From contig NZ_CP010979.1 of assembly GCF_000498395.2 (NCBI RefSeq), positions 806,001 to 870,000 of the forward strand: a stretch of 64,000 nt of DNA, in the 5' to 3' direction. The notes under the pieces were generated by a model. The model was not told the DNA's origin, did no database searches, and was given only the letters and a program-made list of their open reading frames with translations. Each line of letters opens with the position of its first letter. Positions within the stretch are counted from its first letter, which is position 1. The DNA is from Pseudomonas putida S13.1.2 (GTDB lineage: Bacteria; Pseudomonadota; Gammaproteobacteria; Pseudomonadales; Pseudomonadaceae). The translations under genes and the position numbers were made by a program. This document shows, one piece after another, positions 7,789 to 15,987 of the stretch.

Positions 7789-9897
7789 ATGTATCGATTT
7801 CTTTCTCGTTTTCCCTCATCTACAAGCCTGGTCCTGCTGTTTGCAGGTGGCATGAGTGCCAATGGCGATGCCAAGGCCAGTTCACCCGATGTAGTCGTCA
7901 TGGCACCGCTGGTGGTGACCGGTGCCTATGCGCCCACCAGCACATTCGACCTGCCGTTTTCGGTGGATACCGTTGACCTGTCCCACGGCACCGATGGCCA
8001 ACTTGGCGTCAACCTGTCGGAAGTGCTCAGCAAAGTACCTGGGCTGGTGGTGCAGAACCGGCAGAACTATGCGCAAGACCTGCAGATTTCTTCACGGGGT
8101 TACGGTGCACGCTCGGCCTTCGGCGTGCGTGGCATCAAGCTGCTGAGTGACGGCATACCGGCCAGTACGCCCGACGGGCAAGGCCAGGCCGCTACGCTGA
8201 ACCTGGACGTGGCCGACCGTATCGAAGTGCTGCGCGGCCCGGCAGCGACGCTGTATGGCAGCAACGCCGGTGGTGTGATCCAGATGTTTACCCGGGACGG
8301 GCAGGGGCCTGCACGCGTGGGGGCCGAAACCACCTTTGGCAGCGACGGCTTCAACAAGAACCACCTCTCGGCAGAGGGCGGTAACGACAGCGCAGGGTTC
8401 GTACTGGATGCCTCGCGCCTGGATACCGATGGCTACCGCGACCACAGTGCTGCGCGCCGTGACCAGACCTTCGCCAAGGTCAATTTCAAGCCCGATGAAG
8501 ACTCGCGCATGGCGCTGATCTACAGCAGCCTGGAGCAGAACAACACGCAGGACCCGCTTGGGCAGACCTGGGATGCCTACAAGCATGACCCACGTTCCAC
8601 GGCGGCAGTGGCCGAAACCTACAACACCCGCAAAAGCATCGACCACCAGCAACTGGGCATGAACTACGAGCGCTACTTTGGCGATGCCACGCTGCAGTTC
8701 AACCTGTATGCGGGGCGGCGCAGCGTGGTGCAGTATTTGTCCATCCCCAGAACGGTAGCCTCGAACAGCCAGCGTGGCGGCGGGGTCGTAGACTTCGACC
8801 GCGAGTTCCACGGCGGCACCCTGCGCTGGATACAGCCGGTTGCGGACGTGCCCGGCAATCTCACCTTCACTGTCGGCGCCGATTACGACCAGAGCAAGGA
8901 CGACCGTCGCGGTTATCAGAATTTCAGCGGTGACCAACTGGGCGTCAGAGGTGAGCTGCGCCGTGACGAGAAAGACACCGCTACCAGCCTGGACCCGTAC
9001 CTTCAGGCGCATTGGGAAATCGGCAACTGGACCAGTGAGCTGGGGCTGCGCTACAGCACCATGGAAATGCGTGTCGACGACCACTACCTGGCCAACGGTG
9101 ACTCAAGCGGCTCGAAGAAGTACCAGCAGGCCACGCCATCGCTGTCGGTGATGTACGCGTTCACGCCTGATTTGCGCGGTTACGTGAGCGTCGGCAAAGG
9201 CTTCGAAACCCCCACGCAGGCCGAGATGGCCTATGCGCCGGGCGAGGTCGAAAGCTTCAACTTCGGCCTCAAGCCCGCCACCAGCATGCAGTACGAAATG
9301 GGCGTGAAGTACCGGCTTGGCGAGCGCACGCGCCTGAATGCGGCGGTGTATGAGATTCACACCGATGACGAAATCGTCGTTGCCAGCGCTACGGATGGTC
9401 GAACCAGCTATCGCAATGCGGGGCGTACTGTACGACGCGGCTTTGAGGCGAGCCTGCAAAGTGACTTGGGCGAGCAGTGGCAGACCACCTTGGTGTATAC
9501 CCGCACTGATGCCCGCTATGCCGATGACATCAGCCAGACCATCGAAAGTGGCAACCGCTTGCCCGGTGTGCCGCTGGACAACCTGTATGGCGAGCTGGTC
9601 TGGAAGCCGGTGTCGTCCATCAGCATGGGGGTTGAAGGGCAGTACCGCAGCAAGGTGTATGTGGACGACAGCAACAACGCCAAGGCCGCACCTGCGTATG
9701 CGGTATTCAACTGGCGGGCCCGGTTCGAGCAACATGTGGGGCCCTGGACGTTCCACCAGTTGCTGCGGCTGGACAACCTGTTTGACCGGCAGTATGTGGG
9801 GTCGGTGATTGTCGGCGACGGCAACGGGCGTTACTACGAGGCAGCGCCTGGGCGGTCGTGGTATGCGGGGGCGGGGTTGGAGTACCAGTTCAGGTAG
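7789..9897 (+). CDS. TonB-dependent outer-membrane receptor, PqqU/YncD-like
   Basis: A 702-residue receptor: signal peptide, then a plug domain (about residues 40-165) with LSEVLSKVPGLVV, ISSRGYGARSAFGVRGIKL and RIEVLRGPAATLYGSNAGG, and a beta-barrel ending in the YQFR aromatic terminus. The plug segment FGVRGIKLLSDGIPASTPDGQGQ closely resembles E. coli YncD, now known as the PQQ importer PqqU, and the length is nearly the same. Uptake of PQQ is therefore a reasonable guess but the ligand is unproven. No Fur box was found upstream. Confidence 0.85.
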   Translation: MYRFLSRFPSSTSLVLLFAGGMSANGDAKASSPDVVVMAPLVVTGAYAPTSTFDLPFSVDTVDLSHGTDGQLGVNLSEVLSKVPGLVVQNRQNYAQDLQISSRGYGARSAFGVRGIKLLSDGIPASTPDGQGQAATLNLDVADRIEVLRGPAATLYGSNAGGVIQMFTRDGQGPARVGAETTFGSDGFNKNHLSAEGGNDSAGFVLDASRLDTDGYRDHSAARRDQTFAKVNFKPDEDSRMALIYSSLEQNNTQDPLGQTWDAYKHDPRSTAAVAETYNTRKSIDHQQLGMNYERYFGDATLQFNLYAGRRSVVQYLSIPRTVASNSQRGGGVVDFDREFHGGTLRWIQPVADVPGNLTFTVGADYDQSKDDRRGYQNFSGDQLGVRGELRRDEKDTATSLDPYLQAHWEIGNWTSELGLRYSTMEMRVDDHYLANGDSSGSKKYQQATPSLSVMYAFTPDLRGYVSVGKGFETPTQAEMAYAPGEVESFNFGLKPATSMQYEMGVKYRLGERTRLNAAVYEIHTDDEIVVASATDGRTSYRNAGRTVRRGFEASLQSDLGEQWQTTLVYTRTDARYADDISQTIESGNRLPGVPLDNLYGELVWKPVSSISMGVEGQYRSKVYVDDSNNAKAAPAYAVFNWRARFEQHVGPWTFHQLLRLDNLFDRQYVGSVIVGDGNGRYYEAAPGRSWYAGAGLEYQFR

Positions 9898-9927
9898 CCG
9901 GCAACATCCTCACCAGGCAGGCCGCGC

Positions 9928-9961
9928 GGTGTATTGCACGGGCTTGCCCACTCCCACAGGT
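9928..9961. repeat. degenerate REP half
   Basis: GTGTATTGCACGGGCTTGCC followed by CACTCCCACAGG resembles one arm of the REP unit seen at 6075 and 14350, with changes inside the core and no mirror partner. It lies between the convergent TonB receptor and flavin oxidoreductase genes. Confidence 0.55.
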
Positions 9962-9962
9962 G

Positions 9963-11258
9963 TCAGGCAAAACGCTCGAAGCGGTACGGGGCCGGGTCGA
10001 TCAGCGGGGTGGCCTGGGCCACCAGGTCTGCCGCCAGCTGACCAGCCGCAGGCGAGGTGCCGAAGCCATGCCCGGAAAAGCCGGTGGCCAGGGTCAGGCC
10101 CGGGATACTGGCCACCGGGCCGATGACCGGATTGGAGTCGGGGGTGACGTCAATCGTGCCGGCCCAGGCGCTGGCGATACGGGCCTGTTCGAACACCGGC
10201 CAGGCCGCTTTCAGGTTGCGCATGGCCTCGTCGTTGAGTGCCGGGTTGGCGTGCGGGTCTTGTACCCGTACACGCTCGAAGGGGGTTATATCCGTGGCCT
10301 TCCAGCGCCGGGCCAGGGCCAGGTCCTTGAAGAAGTATTTGCCAAAACTGATCCGCAAAAAGTCCCGCTGGGCACGCAGCTGGGGCAGGTAACGCTTGCC
10401 CAGCAGCAGGTGATCGAGGGTAAGGAAGGCATCCAGCGCGCCACGCTGAGTGATGATGTAGCCGCCGTCCTTGTGCTTGCGGAAGGAAAAGTCTGGTGCG
10501 CCAACGGCGATGTCGGTTGGCCCGTCCAATGGCTGTGTGCGCAGCACGGAACAGGTCAGCGGCAAGGTCGGCAGGTTGATGCCCAGGTTGCCGAGAAACT
10601 TGCGCGACCACAGGCCACCGGCCAGCAACACCTGGTCGCAGCGGATTTCGCCTTGCTCGGTGACCACCCCGCTGACACGGCCGGCTGCGGTGACCAGGGT
10701 GCGTACTGCGCAGTTCTCCACCACCACCGCACCTTTGGCAATCGCCGCTCGGGCGATGGCGCTGGCGGCCAGGGTCGGTTCGGCGCGGGCGTCGGAGGGG
10801 GTGAAGATGCCACCAGCCCAATCCGCCCGACCACCCGGCACCATCTGCGCGATTTCCCGCGTGCTCAGCAGGCGCGAATCCAGCCCCAGCGCCTCGACGC
10901 TTTTCAGCCAGCCTTCGTGCATGCCCATCTGCGTGTCGTTACGGCCGATGAACATGATGCCGGCTTGGCGATAGCCAACGTCGCTGCCAACCCGTGCGGG
11001 CATCTCGGCCCAAAGCCGATCAGCCGCCAGTGCCAGGGGAATGTCATGGGCGTGGCGGTTGGTCTTGCGCACCCAGCCCAGGTTGCGCGACGACTGCTCG
11101 CCAGCGATGCGCCCCTTTTCCAGCACCACCACCGGTATGTTGCGTTCGGCGAGGCTCAGTGCGGCGGTGAGGCCGATAATGCCGCCACCGATGATCACCA
11201 CGGTAGTGGCGTCGGGCTGGCGGGTGCTGGTTTGCACAGGGGCGATCGTGGGAGACAT
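9963..11258 (-). CDS. FAD-dependent amine/amino-acid oxidoreductase (DAO family)
   Basis: A 431-residue flavoprotein. The N-terminal VVIIGGGIIGLTAALSLAE (GxGxxG) followed by VVVLEKGRIAGEQSSRN is the Rossmann FAD site of the D-amino-acid oxidase superfamily; a C-terminal GLTLATGFSGHGFG closes the flavin pocket. It is the last gene of the minus-strand set running from the aldehyde dehydrogenase at 17475, and precedes a Rid and an OCD-like gene in the other direction. By position it would be the amine dehydrogenase called TynA in the P. putida U tyramine cluster as I remember it; that equivalence is inferred. Confidence 0.8.
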   Translation of the reverse strand: MSPTIAPVQTSTRQPDATTVVIIGGGIIGLTAALSLAERNIPVVVLEKGRIAGEQSSRNLGWVRKTNRHAHDIPLALAADRLWAEMPARVGSDVGYRQAGIMFIGRNDTQMGMHEGWLKSVEALGLDSRLLSTREIAQMVPGGRADWAGGIFTPSDARAEPTLAASAIARAAIAKGAVVVENCAVRTLVTAAGRVSGVVTEQGEIRCDQVLLAGGLWSRKFLGNLGINLPTLPLTCSVLRTQPLDGPTDIAVGAPDFSFRKHKDGGYIITQRGALDAFLTLDHLLLGKRYLPQLRAQRDFLRISFGKYFFKDLALARRWKATDITPFERVRVQDPHANPALNDEAMRNLKAAWPVFEQARIASAWAGTIDVTPDSNPVIGPVASIPGLTLATGFSGHGFGTSPAAGQLAADLVAQATPLIDPAPYRFERFA

Positions 11259-11312
11259 GGCTTTACTCTTTGTTGTTCGTGCAGGGGGAGTGCTCAGCGC
11301 CAGCCGGTGGCC

Positions 11313-11735
11313 TCACTGGCCAAGGCGGATCAGGGTTACTTGCGCTTGCCCCGCACCGCGGTAGGCGGTGACCTCCAGCTCGACCTTGTAAACGGTGGAG
11401 CCCAGCGGCGGGCAGGTGACCGTGGTGGCCGGGTCGATGCCGCGGAACTTCTCGCCGATCACGTCCATGACCCGTGGTACATCGGCAGGGTCCTGGATGA
11501 ACACGCGTGAGTTGATGACATCGGCCAGGCTGGCATCGACTGCGGCCAGGGCGGTTTCGATGTTGGCGAACACCTGGTGGGTCTGTTCGATGACGTCCTC
11601 GGGAATGACCTGGGTGTGCGGGTTGCGCCCGGCGGTGTTGGACACGTGAATCCAGTTGTCCACCGCCACCAGGCGGGAGTAGCTGGCCATGTCTTCGAAC
11701 TTGGAGCCGGTTTTCAGTTTGATGATCTGTGTCAT
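11313..11735 (-). CDS. Rid (YjgF/YER057c/UK114) family protein
   Basis: A 140-residue protein of the Rid fold; VDNWIHVSNTAGRNP, TALAAVDASLADVINSRVFIQD and YKVELEVTAY are typical. RidA proper deaminates reactive enamines and imines using an Arg in a PARSxVEV-type motif near the C-terminus. Here the equivalent stretch reads PATTVTCPPLGST without that Arg, so this is probably another Rid subgroup without proven deaminase activity. Its place between two enzymes that make or use imines suggests handling of an imine intermediate. Confidence 0.85.
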   Translation of the reverse strand: MTQIIKLKTGSKFEDMASYSRLVAVDNWIHVSNTAGRNPHTQVIPEDVIEQTHQVFANIETALAAVDASLADVINSRVFIQDPADVPRVMDVIGEKFRGIDPATTVTCPPLGSTVYKVELEVTAYRGAGQAQVTLIRLGQ

Positions 11736-11766
11736 GGGCTTTGCCTTGTTATCCGGTTGCGGGGGA

Positions 11767-12906
11767 TCAGCTGAGAACGGGGGTTTCCCAGAGGTTGAGC
11801 TTTACGCCGATGCCTTGCTCGAGCGCCTTGCGGTACACCACGGTGCCCCAGGCCACGTCTTCGACGGGCATGCCGCCCACCGACATCAGGATGATTTCGT
11901 CGTCATGCAGGCGGCCCGGCGCGTCGCCGCTGATGATCTTGCCGATGTCTTCGACCTGCTCGGCGGCCAGCTTGCCTTCGGCAATCATGTCCATGAAGCG
12001 CACGCCTACCAGCGGCACATGGTTGTGCGCAGGCTTGGGCAGCTCTTCGAACCAGGCCTCGTAGAGGCCGGTGTTGTCTACCACCTTGCGCACGTCGTCC
12101 TGCTCCATGCCGGCATCGATGCTGCAGGGCGCCGGCATCGCCAGGAACGCGCCAGGCTTGACCCATTCGCGGCGTACCAGCGGGTAATGGCTGGGGTCGC
12201 CGACTTCGCCTGAGCTGCAGTAGCTGACCAGGTCGGAACCGCGCACCACCTCTTCCAGGGTGTCAACCACCTGGACATGCGTGATTTGCGGGAAGGTGGT
12301 GTTCACCCAGGCGACAAACGCATCCAGGTTCTTCTGGCCACGGCCCTTGATCTTGAGGGTGTCGATCAGCGGGCAGACGGCCATGAACGCGGCGACCGTG
12401 GTCTTGCCCATCACCCCCGGGCCGGCCAGGCCGATGACCTTGGCGTCCTTGCGCGCCAGGTGGCGGGCGCCGACACCCGGGATGGCGCCGGTGCGGTAGG
12501 CCGACAGCAGGTTGGCCGACATGTGCGCCAGTGGCGCGCCGGTGTCGGCATCGTTGAGGGTGAACATCAGGATCGAGCGGGGCAGGCCTTTCTCGCGGTT
12601 GGCGATGTTGGAGCCATACCACTTGGCGCCTGCGGTCTGGAAGCTGCCGCCCAGGTACGCCGGCATCGCCATCATGCGCCGGTCGGCGGTGGGCTTGGGC
12701 ATGTTGGGAAACGGCGAGTGCTCGGGGAAAGTGATCATGGCGCCATGCGAGTCGCTGTTCGGGCCGGCCATGCGGTAGTCGCCCTGGTACAGCAGGCCGA
12801 ACATTTCTTCCATAGTGTCGACACACGCGGGCATGTCGGTGACGCCGGCGCGGATCATGTCCTGCTCGGACAGGTAGATGAAGTCAATTCTGGTATCGAG
12901 GGTCAT
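11767..12906 (-). CDS. ornithine cyclodeaminase / mu-crystallin family protein
   Basis: A 379-residue NAD(P)-binding protein of the OCD/mu-crystallin family, with AGAKWYGSNIANREKGLPRS in the substrate domain and VIGLAGPGVMGKTTVAAF as the dinucleotide motif. Relatives include ornithine cyclodeaminase, alanine dehydrogenase and ketimine reductase. I recall this type being annotated as 'tyramine oxidase subunit B' after P. putida U. Whether it is a subunit or an imine-reducing enzyme of the pathway is open. It is 31 bases upstream of the Rid gene on the same strand, so the two are surely co-transcribed. Confidence 0.8.
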   Translation of the reverse strand: MTLDTRIDFIYLSEQDMIRAGVTDMPACVDTMEEMFGLLYQGDYRMAGPNSDSHGAMITFPEHSPFPNMPKPTADRRMMAMPAYLGGSFQTAGAKWYGSNIANREKGLPRSILMFTLNDADTGAPLAHMSANLLSAYRTGAIPGVGARHLARKDAKVIGLAGPGVMGKTTVAAFMAVCPLIDTLKIKGRGQKNLDAFVAWVNTTFPQITHVQVVDTLEEVVRGSDLVSYCSSGEVGDPSHYPLVRREWVKPGAFLAMPAPCSIDAGMEQDDVRKVVDNTGLYEAWFEELPKPAHNHVPLVGVRFMDMIAEGKLAAEQVEDIGKIISGDAPGRLHDDEIILMSVGGMPVEDVAWGTVVYRKALEQGIGVKLNLWETPVLS

Positions 12907-13031
12907 GGCGGGTCTCGCAGGGCTGGCTGCCGTCGGATTTATTGTTGGTATCGAGGCAACCAGTTTCGCTAACGACTGGTAGGTCGTCTTGTGCCTGCCT
13001 GCCAGCCGAGTTGACCGTCAGTGCCAGGGCT

Positions 13032-14249
13032 TCAATGGCCAGCGAGCGAAAAGCTGGCCGGGTTGTCGCGCAGGCTGAGGGCAGTCAGCAGGCACACCGC
13101 CAGGGTGCACAGGGCCAGCAGCGCGGCCCACGCGGTCGGGCCGTGGTTGAGTACCACGGCGGCCAGAGGGGCTGCGCCGGCTGACGCCGACAGCTGGATG
13201 GCGCCCAGCAGCGCTGCGGTGGAGCCCAGTGCTTTTTCTTGCGAGGCCATCACCAGCGACATCAGCGTCGATTCGGCTATCCCCAGGCCGAACAGGGCTA
13301 TCACCATGCCGCCGGCCACACCTGGCAGCCCTAGGCCGGTCAGTGCACCAAGCAGGCTGAAGCAGGCACCGCCGGCCATGCACAGCACGCCCACCCGAGT
13401 CAGGGTATTGAGGCCCAGCCGGCTGATCAGGCGGCTGGCCGTCATGGCGCCGAACAGGATCGACACCCCTGTGGCGCCAAACAGCAGGCCGAAGGCCTGG
13501 GCGCTCAGGCCGTAATGGGTCTGGTACACCAGGGTGGCACCGCCGATGTAGGCGAACAGGAAGAAGAACACCGCAGCCACTGCCAGGGTCGGGCGCAGGA
13601 AGCGGCGGTCGGTGAGGATGGCCAGGTAGGTGCGGCAGGCGTGGCCCAGGCGAAGGGGTTCGCGTTTGCTGGGTGGCAGGGTTTCCGGCAGGTTCAGCAG
13701 GCTGTTGACCAGCACCGCCAAGCCCATCCCGGCGAGCACCAGCATCACCGCGCGCCAGCCGAAATGCGCGTCGATCACGCCACCCAGGGCGGGTGCAAGG
13801 ATCGGCGCCACGCCTTCGATGGTCATCAGCAGGGCGAACAGCTTGGTCGCGGCTACGCCCTGGCTCACATCACGCACCATGCTCATGATCACCACCAGGG
13901 TCAGCGCACTGCCCAGGCCCTGGAAGAAGCGCAGCATGATCAGGGTGTCGAGGCTGGGGGCCGCGGCGGCGCCGAGCGAGCACAGGATGAACAGCAGCAG
14001 GCCGGCCAGCAGCGGTTTGCGCCGGCCATAGGCGTCGACGATGGGGCCGAAGACCAACTGGCCGGCACCCATGGCCAGCAGGAAGAAGGTCAGTGTCAGC
14101 TGCACACGGGTGAAGCTTGCCTGATAGTGGCTGGCGATTTCCGGCAGGCTCGACAAGTACATGTCGACGGCGGAAGGGCCGAGGGCGCCGATCAGGCCAA
14201 GGCCCAGGGCGAAGCTGAAGGGTATGGGAGGGGAGGGATTGTTCTGCAT
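13032..14249 (-). CDS. MFS multidrug-type transporter, Bcr/CflA family
   Basis: A 405-residue inner-membrane protein with about 12 hydrophobic segments. GALGPSAVDMYLSSLPEI in TM1, FGPIVDAYGRRKPLL between TM2 and TM3, and FFQGLGSALTLVVIMSMVRD in TM4 are Bcr/CflA drug:H+ antiporter marks. It lies inside the amine cluster and could export toxic amine or aldehyde, or may simply be a pump; substrate unknown. A TetR-type palindrome lies 23 bases before its start, so it seems to have its own promoter. Confidence 0.9.
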   Translation of the reverse strand: MQNNPSPPIPFSFALGLGLIGALGPSAVDMYLSSLPEIASHYQASFTRVQLTLTFFLLAMGAGQLVFGPIVDAYGRRKPLLAGLLLFILCSLGAAAAPSLDTLIMLRFFQGLGSALTLVVIMSMVRDVSQGVAATKLFALLMTIEGVAPILAPALGGVIDAHFGWRAVMLVLAGMGLAVLVNSLLNLPETLPPSKREPLRLGHACRTYLAILTDRRFLRPTLAVAAVFFFLFAYIGGATLVYQTHYGLSAQAFGLLFGATGVSILFGAMTASRLISRLGLNTLTRVGVLCMAGGACFSLLGALTGLGLPGVAGGMVIALFGLGIAESTLMSLVMASQEKALGSTAALLGAIQLSASAGAAPLAAVVLNHGPTAWAALLALCTLAVCLLTALSLRDNPASFSLAGH

Positions 14250-14272
14250 GGTTTTCTCTGGCTGATTTTTCG

Positions 14273-14288
14273 CCTACCGTCCGGTAGG
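14273..14288. promoter_or_regulatory. TetR-type operator upstream of the MFS pump
   Basis: Inverted repeat CCTACCG-TC-CGGTAGG, immediately upstream of the transporter start at 14249. The TACCG/CGGTA arms resemble sites bound by TetR-family repressors of efflux genes. The only TetR gene in the window is at 22701-23300 and is not adjacent, so the partner is unknown. Confidence 0.5.
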
Positions 14289-14348
14289 TTGGCGAATGTT
14301 ATGCGCCGAGTCGGCCAAGGTCAAACCCTTCCGCAAGGCCACTGATTC

Positions 14349-14436
14349 CTGTGGGAGCGGGCATGCCCGCGAACACCGGCAAAGCCGGTGCCATACACCG
14401 AGTCGCCTTCTTCGCGGGCATGCCCGCTCCCACACT
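14349..14436. repeat. REP palindrome pair
   Basis: Two mirrored REP units with the core GGGAGCGGGCATGCCCGCGAA and its complement, linked by ACCGGCAAAGCCGGTG. It is nearly the same element as at 6075-6161 and lies between the transporter promoter region and the end of the outer-membrane protein gene. Confidence 0.87.
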
Positions 14437-14499
14437 GACCGCATCGCCTTCAAGTCATGCGCATGCAGCACAAGACAGAGGTTGGTTAGCGTGGTTGCT

Positions 14500-15810
14500 T
14501 CAGAACGGCACAGCCACGGTCAGCTGGCTATACACATTGGTACCATTCCCTCCCACCTGGTTGCCGCCGTTGCGCTCGTCCTTGCGGGGTTGGTACAGGC
14601 CCACCAGCGGGCTGATGATCAGGTGCTCGTTGACTGCCCATTCCACATACAGGTCCAGCTCCCGGGCATCGAGGTTGAGGCTGTCGCGGGTACGCACGGT
14701 GTCGAAGTCGAAGTACAGCGCGCCGACCGTGAGGTTTTCCAGCGGCGTCGCCTTCACGCCCACATGGTGGATGCCGGTGTTGCTGTTGAAGGGCCCGGCG
14801 TAGTTGGCGGCGACTTCACCCTGGAACCAGGTGCCGTAACCGCTGGACAGGCCGCTGAACAGCGAGTCCCAGCCTGCTGAGTAGCGGGTGTAGCGGTAGG
14901 TAATCTGCGGTGCCCAGGGCAGGTCGGCGAAGGTGTAGCCGGCCTGCAGGTACCAGGCTTGCTCGGGGCCGTCGGTCTTGTCCTGCCAGGCGTACTCGAA
15001 GGCGAAACTGGCATTGTCTATGCCGGCGCTGCCTTCACCGCGCACGCTGTACACGTCCATGCCTTCGCGGGCTTTCTGGAAGTCGCTGGCCCACTGGTCG
15101 GCGACGTCGATGCCGTGAATCCAGGTCAGCCCCAGGGTGCCCAGGGCGTGGGTGTAGTCCAGCGTGCCGGCGGCCAGTTCGGTTTCGGCCTGGGCGCGGT
15201 TGTCCGATTTCAGCCACAGCAGGCTGCCATGCAGGCCATCGCTGCCACCCAGGCGCAGCATCGCGGTGCGGTCGAAGGCATGGCGGGCCGCCAGGTAGTA
15301 GGCGCCACCACGGTCCAGCGCACCGTCGGCGACGCCATTGCCCAGATTGGGGCCGTCGTCGTTGATCAAAAAGCCACTGCCCAGGCGAATAGTCTGGCGG
15401 CCGGCGGAAACGTCCACGCCGTCCTTGCCCAGCACCGGGAACAGATCGCCCGAGCGCCAGCCGAGGAAGGCGTCTTCGATCTTGGTGGTGCGTTCGGAGC
15501 CGTCAGTGTTGCCGGCTGCATCGCCGTCGCCCCAGGTAGCCGAGCTCACCCAGTTCAGGCTGCCATACAGCGTGCCGTTGCCGGCCAAGCCCTGGTCACC
15601 GCTGAGGCCATATTTGATAAAGCCTTCACGCCAGGTCGAACCACCTGTGGTGCCGTCGTAGTTCTTGCGGCTGTTGAACATGCCCCATACCGCCAGCATG
15701 TCGGCGTTCAAGTGGCTGTCATCGTCCGCGTAAAGCTCGATGGCCGTCGCGGCCTGGCTGGCCAGCAGGGTGGCCAGGGCCAGGGTGGACAGCGTTTGCG
15801 GTTTGACCAT
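14500..15810 (-). CDS. outer-membrane beta-barrel protein, alginate-export-like porin
   Basis: Start taken at ATG 15810 (MVKPQTLSTLALATLLASQA), a clear signal peptide with GAGGG 7 bases upstream; the open frame upstream is not protein-like. The mature ~415 residues alternate polar and aromatic residues (YYLAARHAF, EFAYAWQD-type strands) and end in YSQLTVAVPF with the C-terminal Phe of barrel proteins. It looks like the alginate-export/OprD-like barrels that accompany catabolic operons. In this cluster it would admit aromatic amines through the outer membrane; that role is inferred from position. Confidence 0.75.
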   Translation of the reverse strand: MVKPQTLSTLALATLLASQAATAIELYADDDSHLNADMLAVWGMFNSRKNYDGTTGGSTWREGFIKYGLSGDQGLAGNGTLYGSLNWVSSATWGDGDAAGNTDGSERTTKIEDAFLGWRSGDLFPVLGKDGVDVSAGRQTIRLGSGFLINDDGPNLGNGVADGALDRGGAYYLAARHAFDRTAMLRLGGSDGLHGSLLWLKSDNRAQAETELAAGTLDYTHALGTLGLTWIHGIDVADQWASDFQKAREGMDVYSVRGEGSAGIDNASFAFEYAWQDKTDGPEQAWYLQAGYTFADLPWAPQITYRYTRYSAGWDSLFSGLSSGYGTWFQGEVAANYAGPFNSNTGIHHVGVKATPLENLTVGALYFDFDTVRTRDSLNLDARELDLYVEWAVNEHLIISPLVGLYQPRKDERNGGNQVGGNGTNVYSQLTVAVPF

Positions 15811-15987
15811 TACACATCCCTCGATTGTTCTCGGCCACCTGCACTGGGGCCTTTGTTGTTCGGGAGCACCCTCGGTCTGGCGAGGGGCCATCGCGGTTGG
15901 CGGCGATGGCCTATTAGGGCGTGTGCGGTGGGGCGGGGTCTTGTTCGTGGCTGCCAAGACGCTTGCACGCCTTGGCCAGGGAGGCGA

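Noticed and set aside
13021..13515. plus-strand open frame over the MFS gene
   Set aside because: Shadow of the transporter; low-complexity Ala/Arg/Pro translation.
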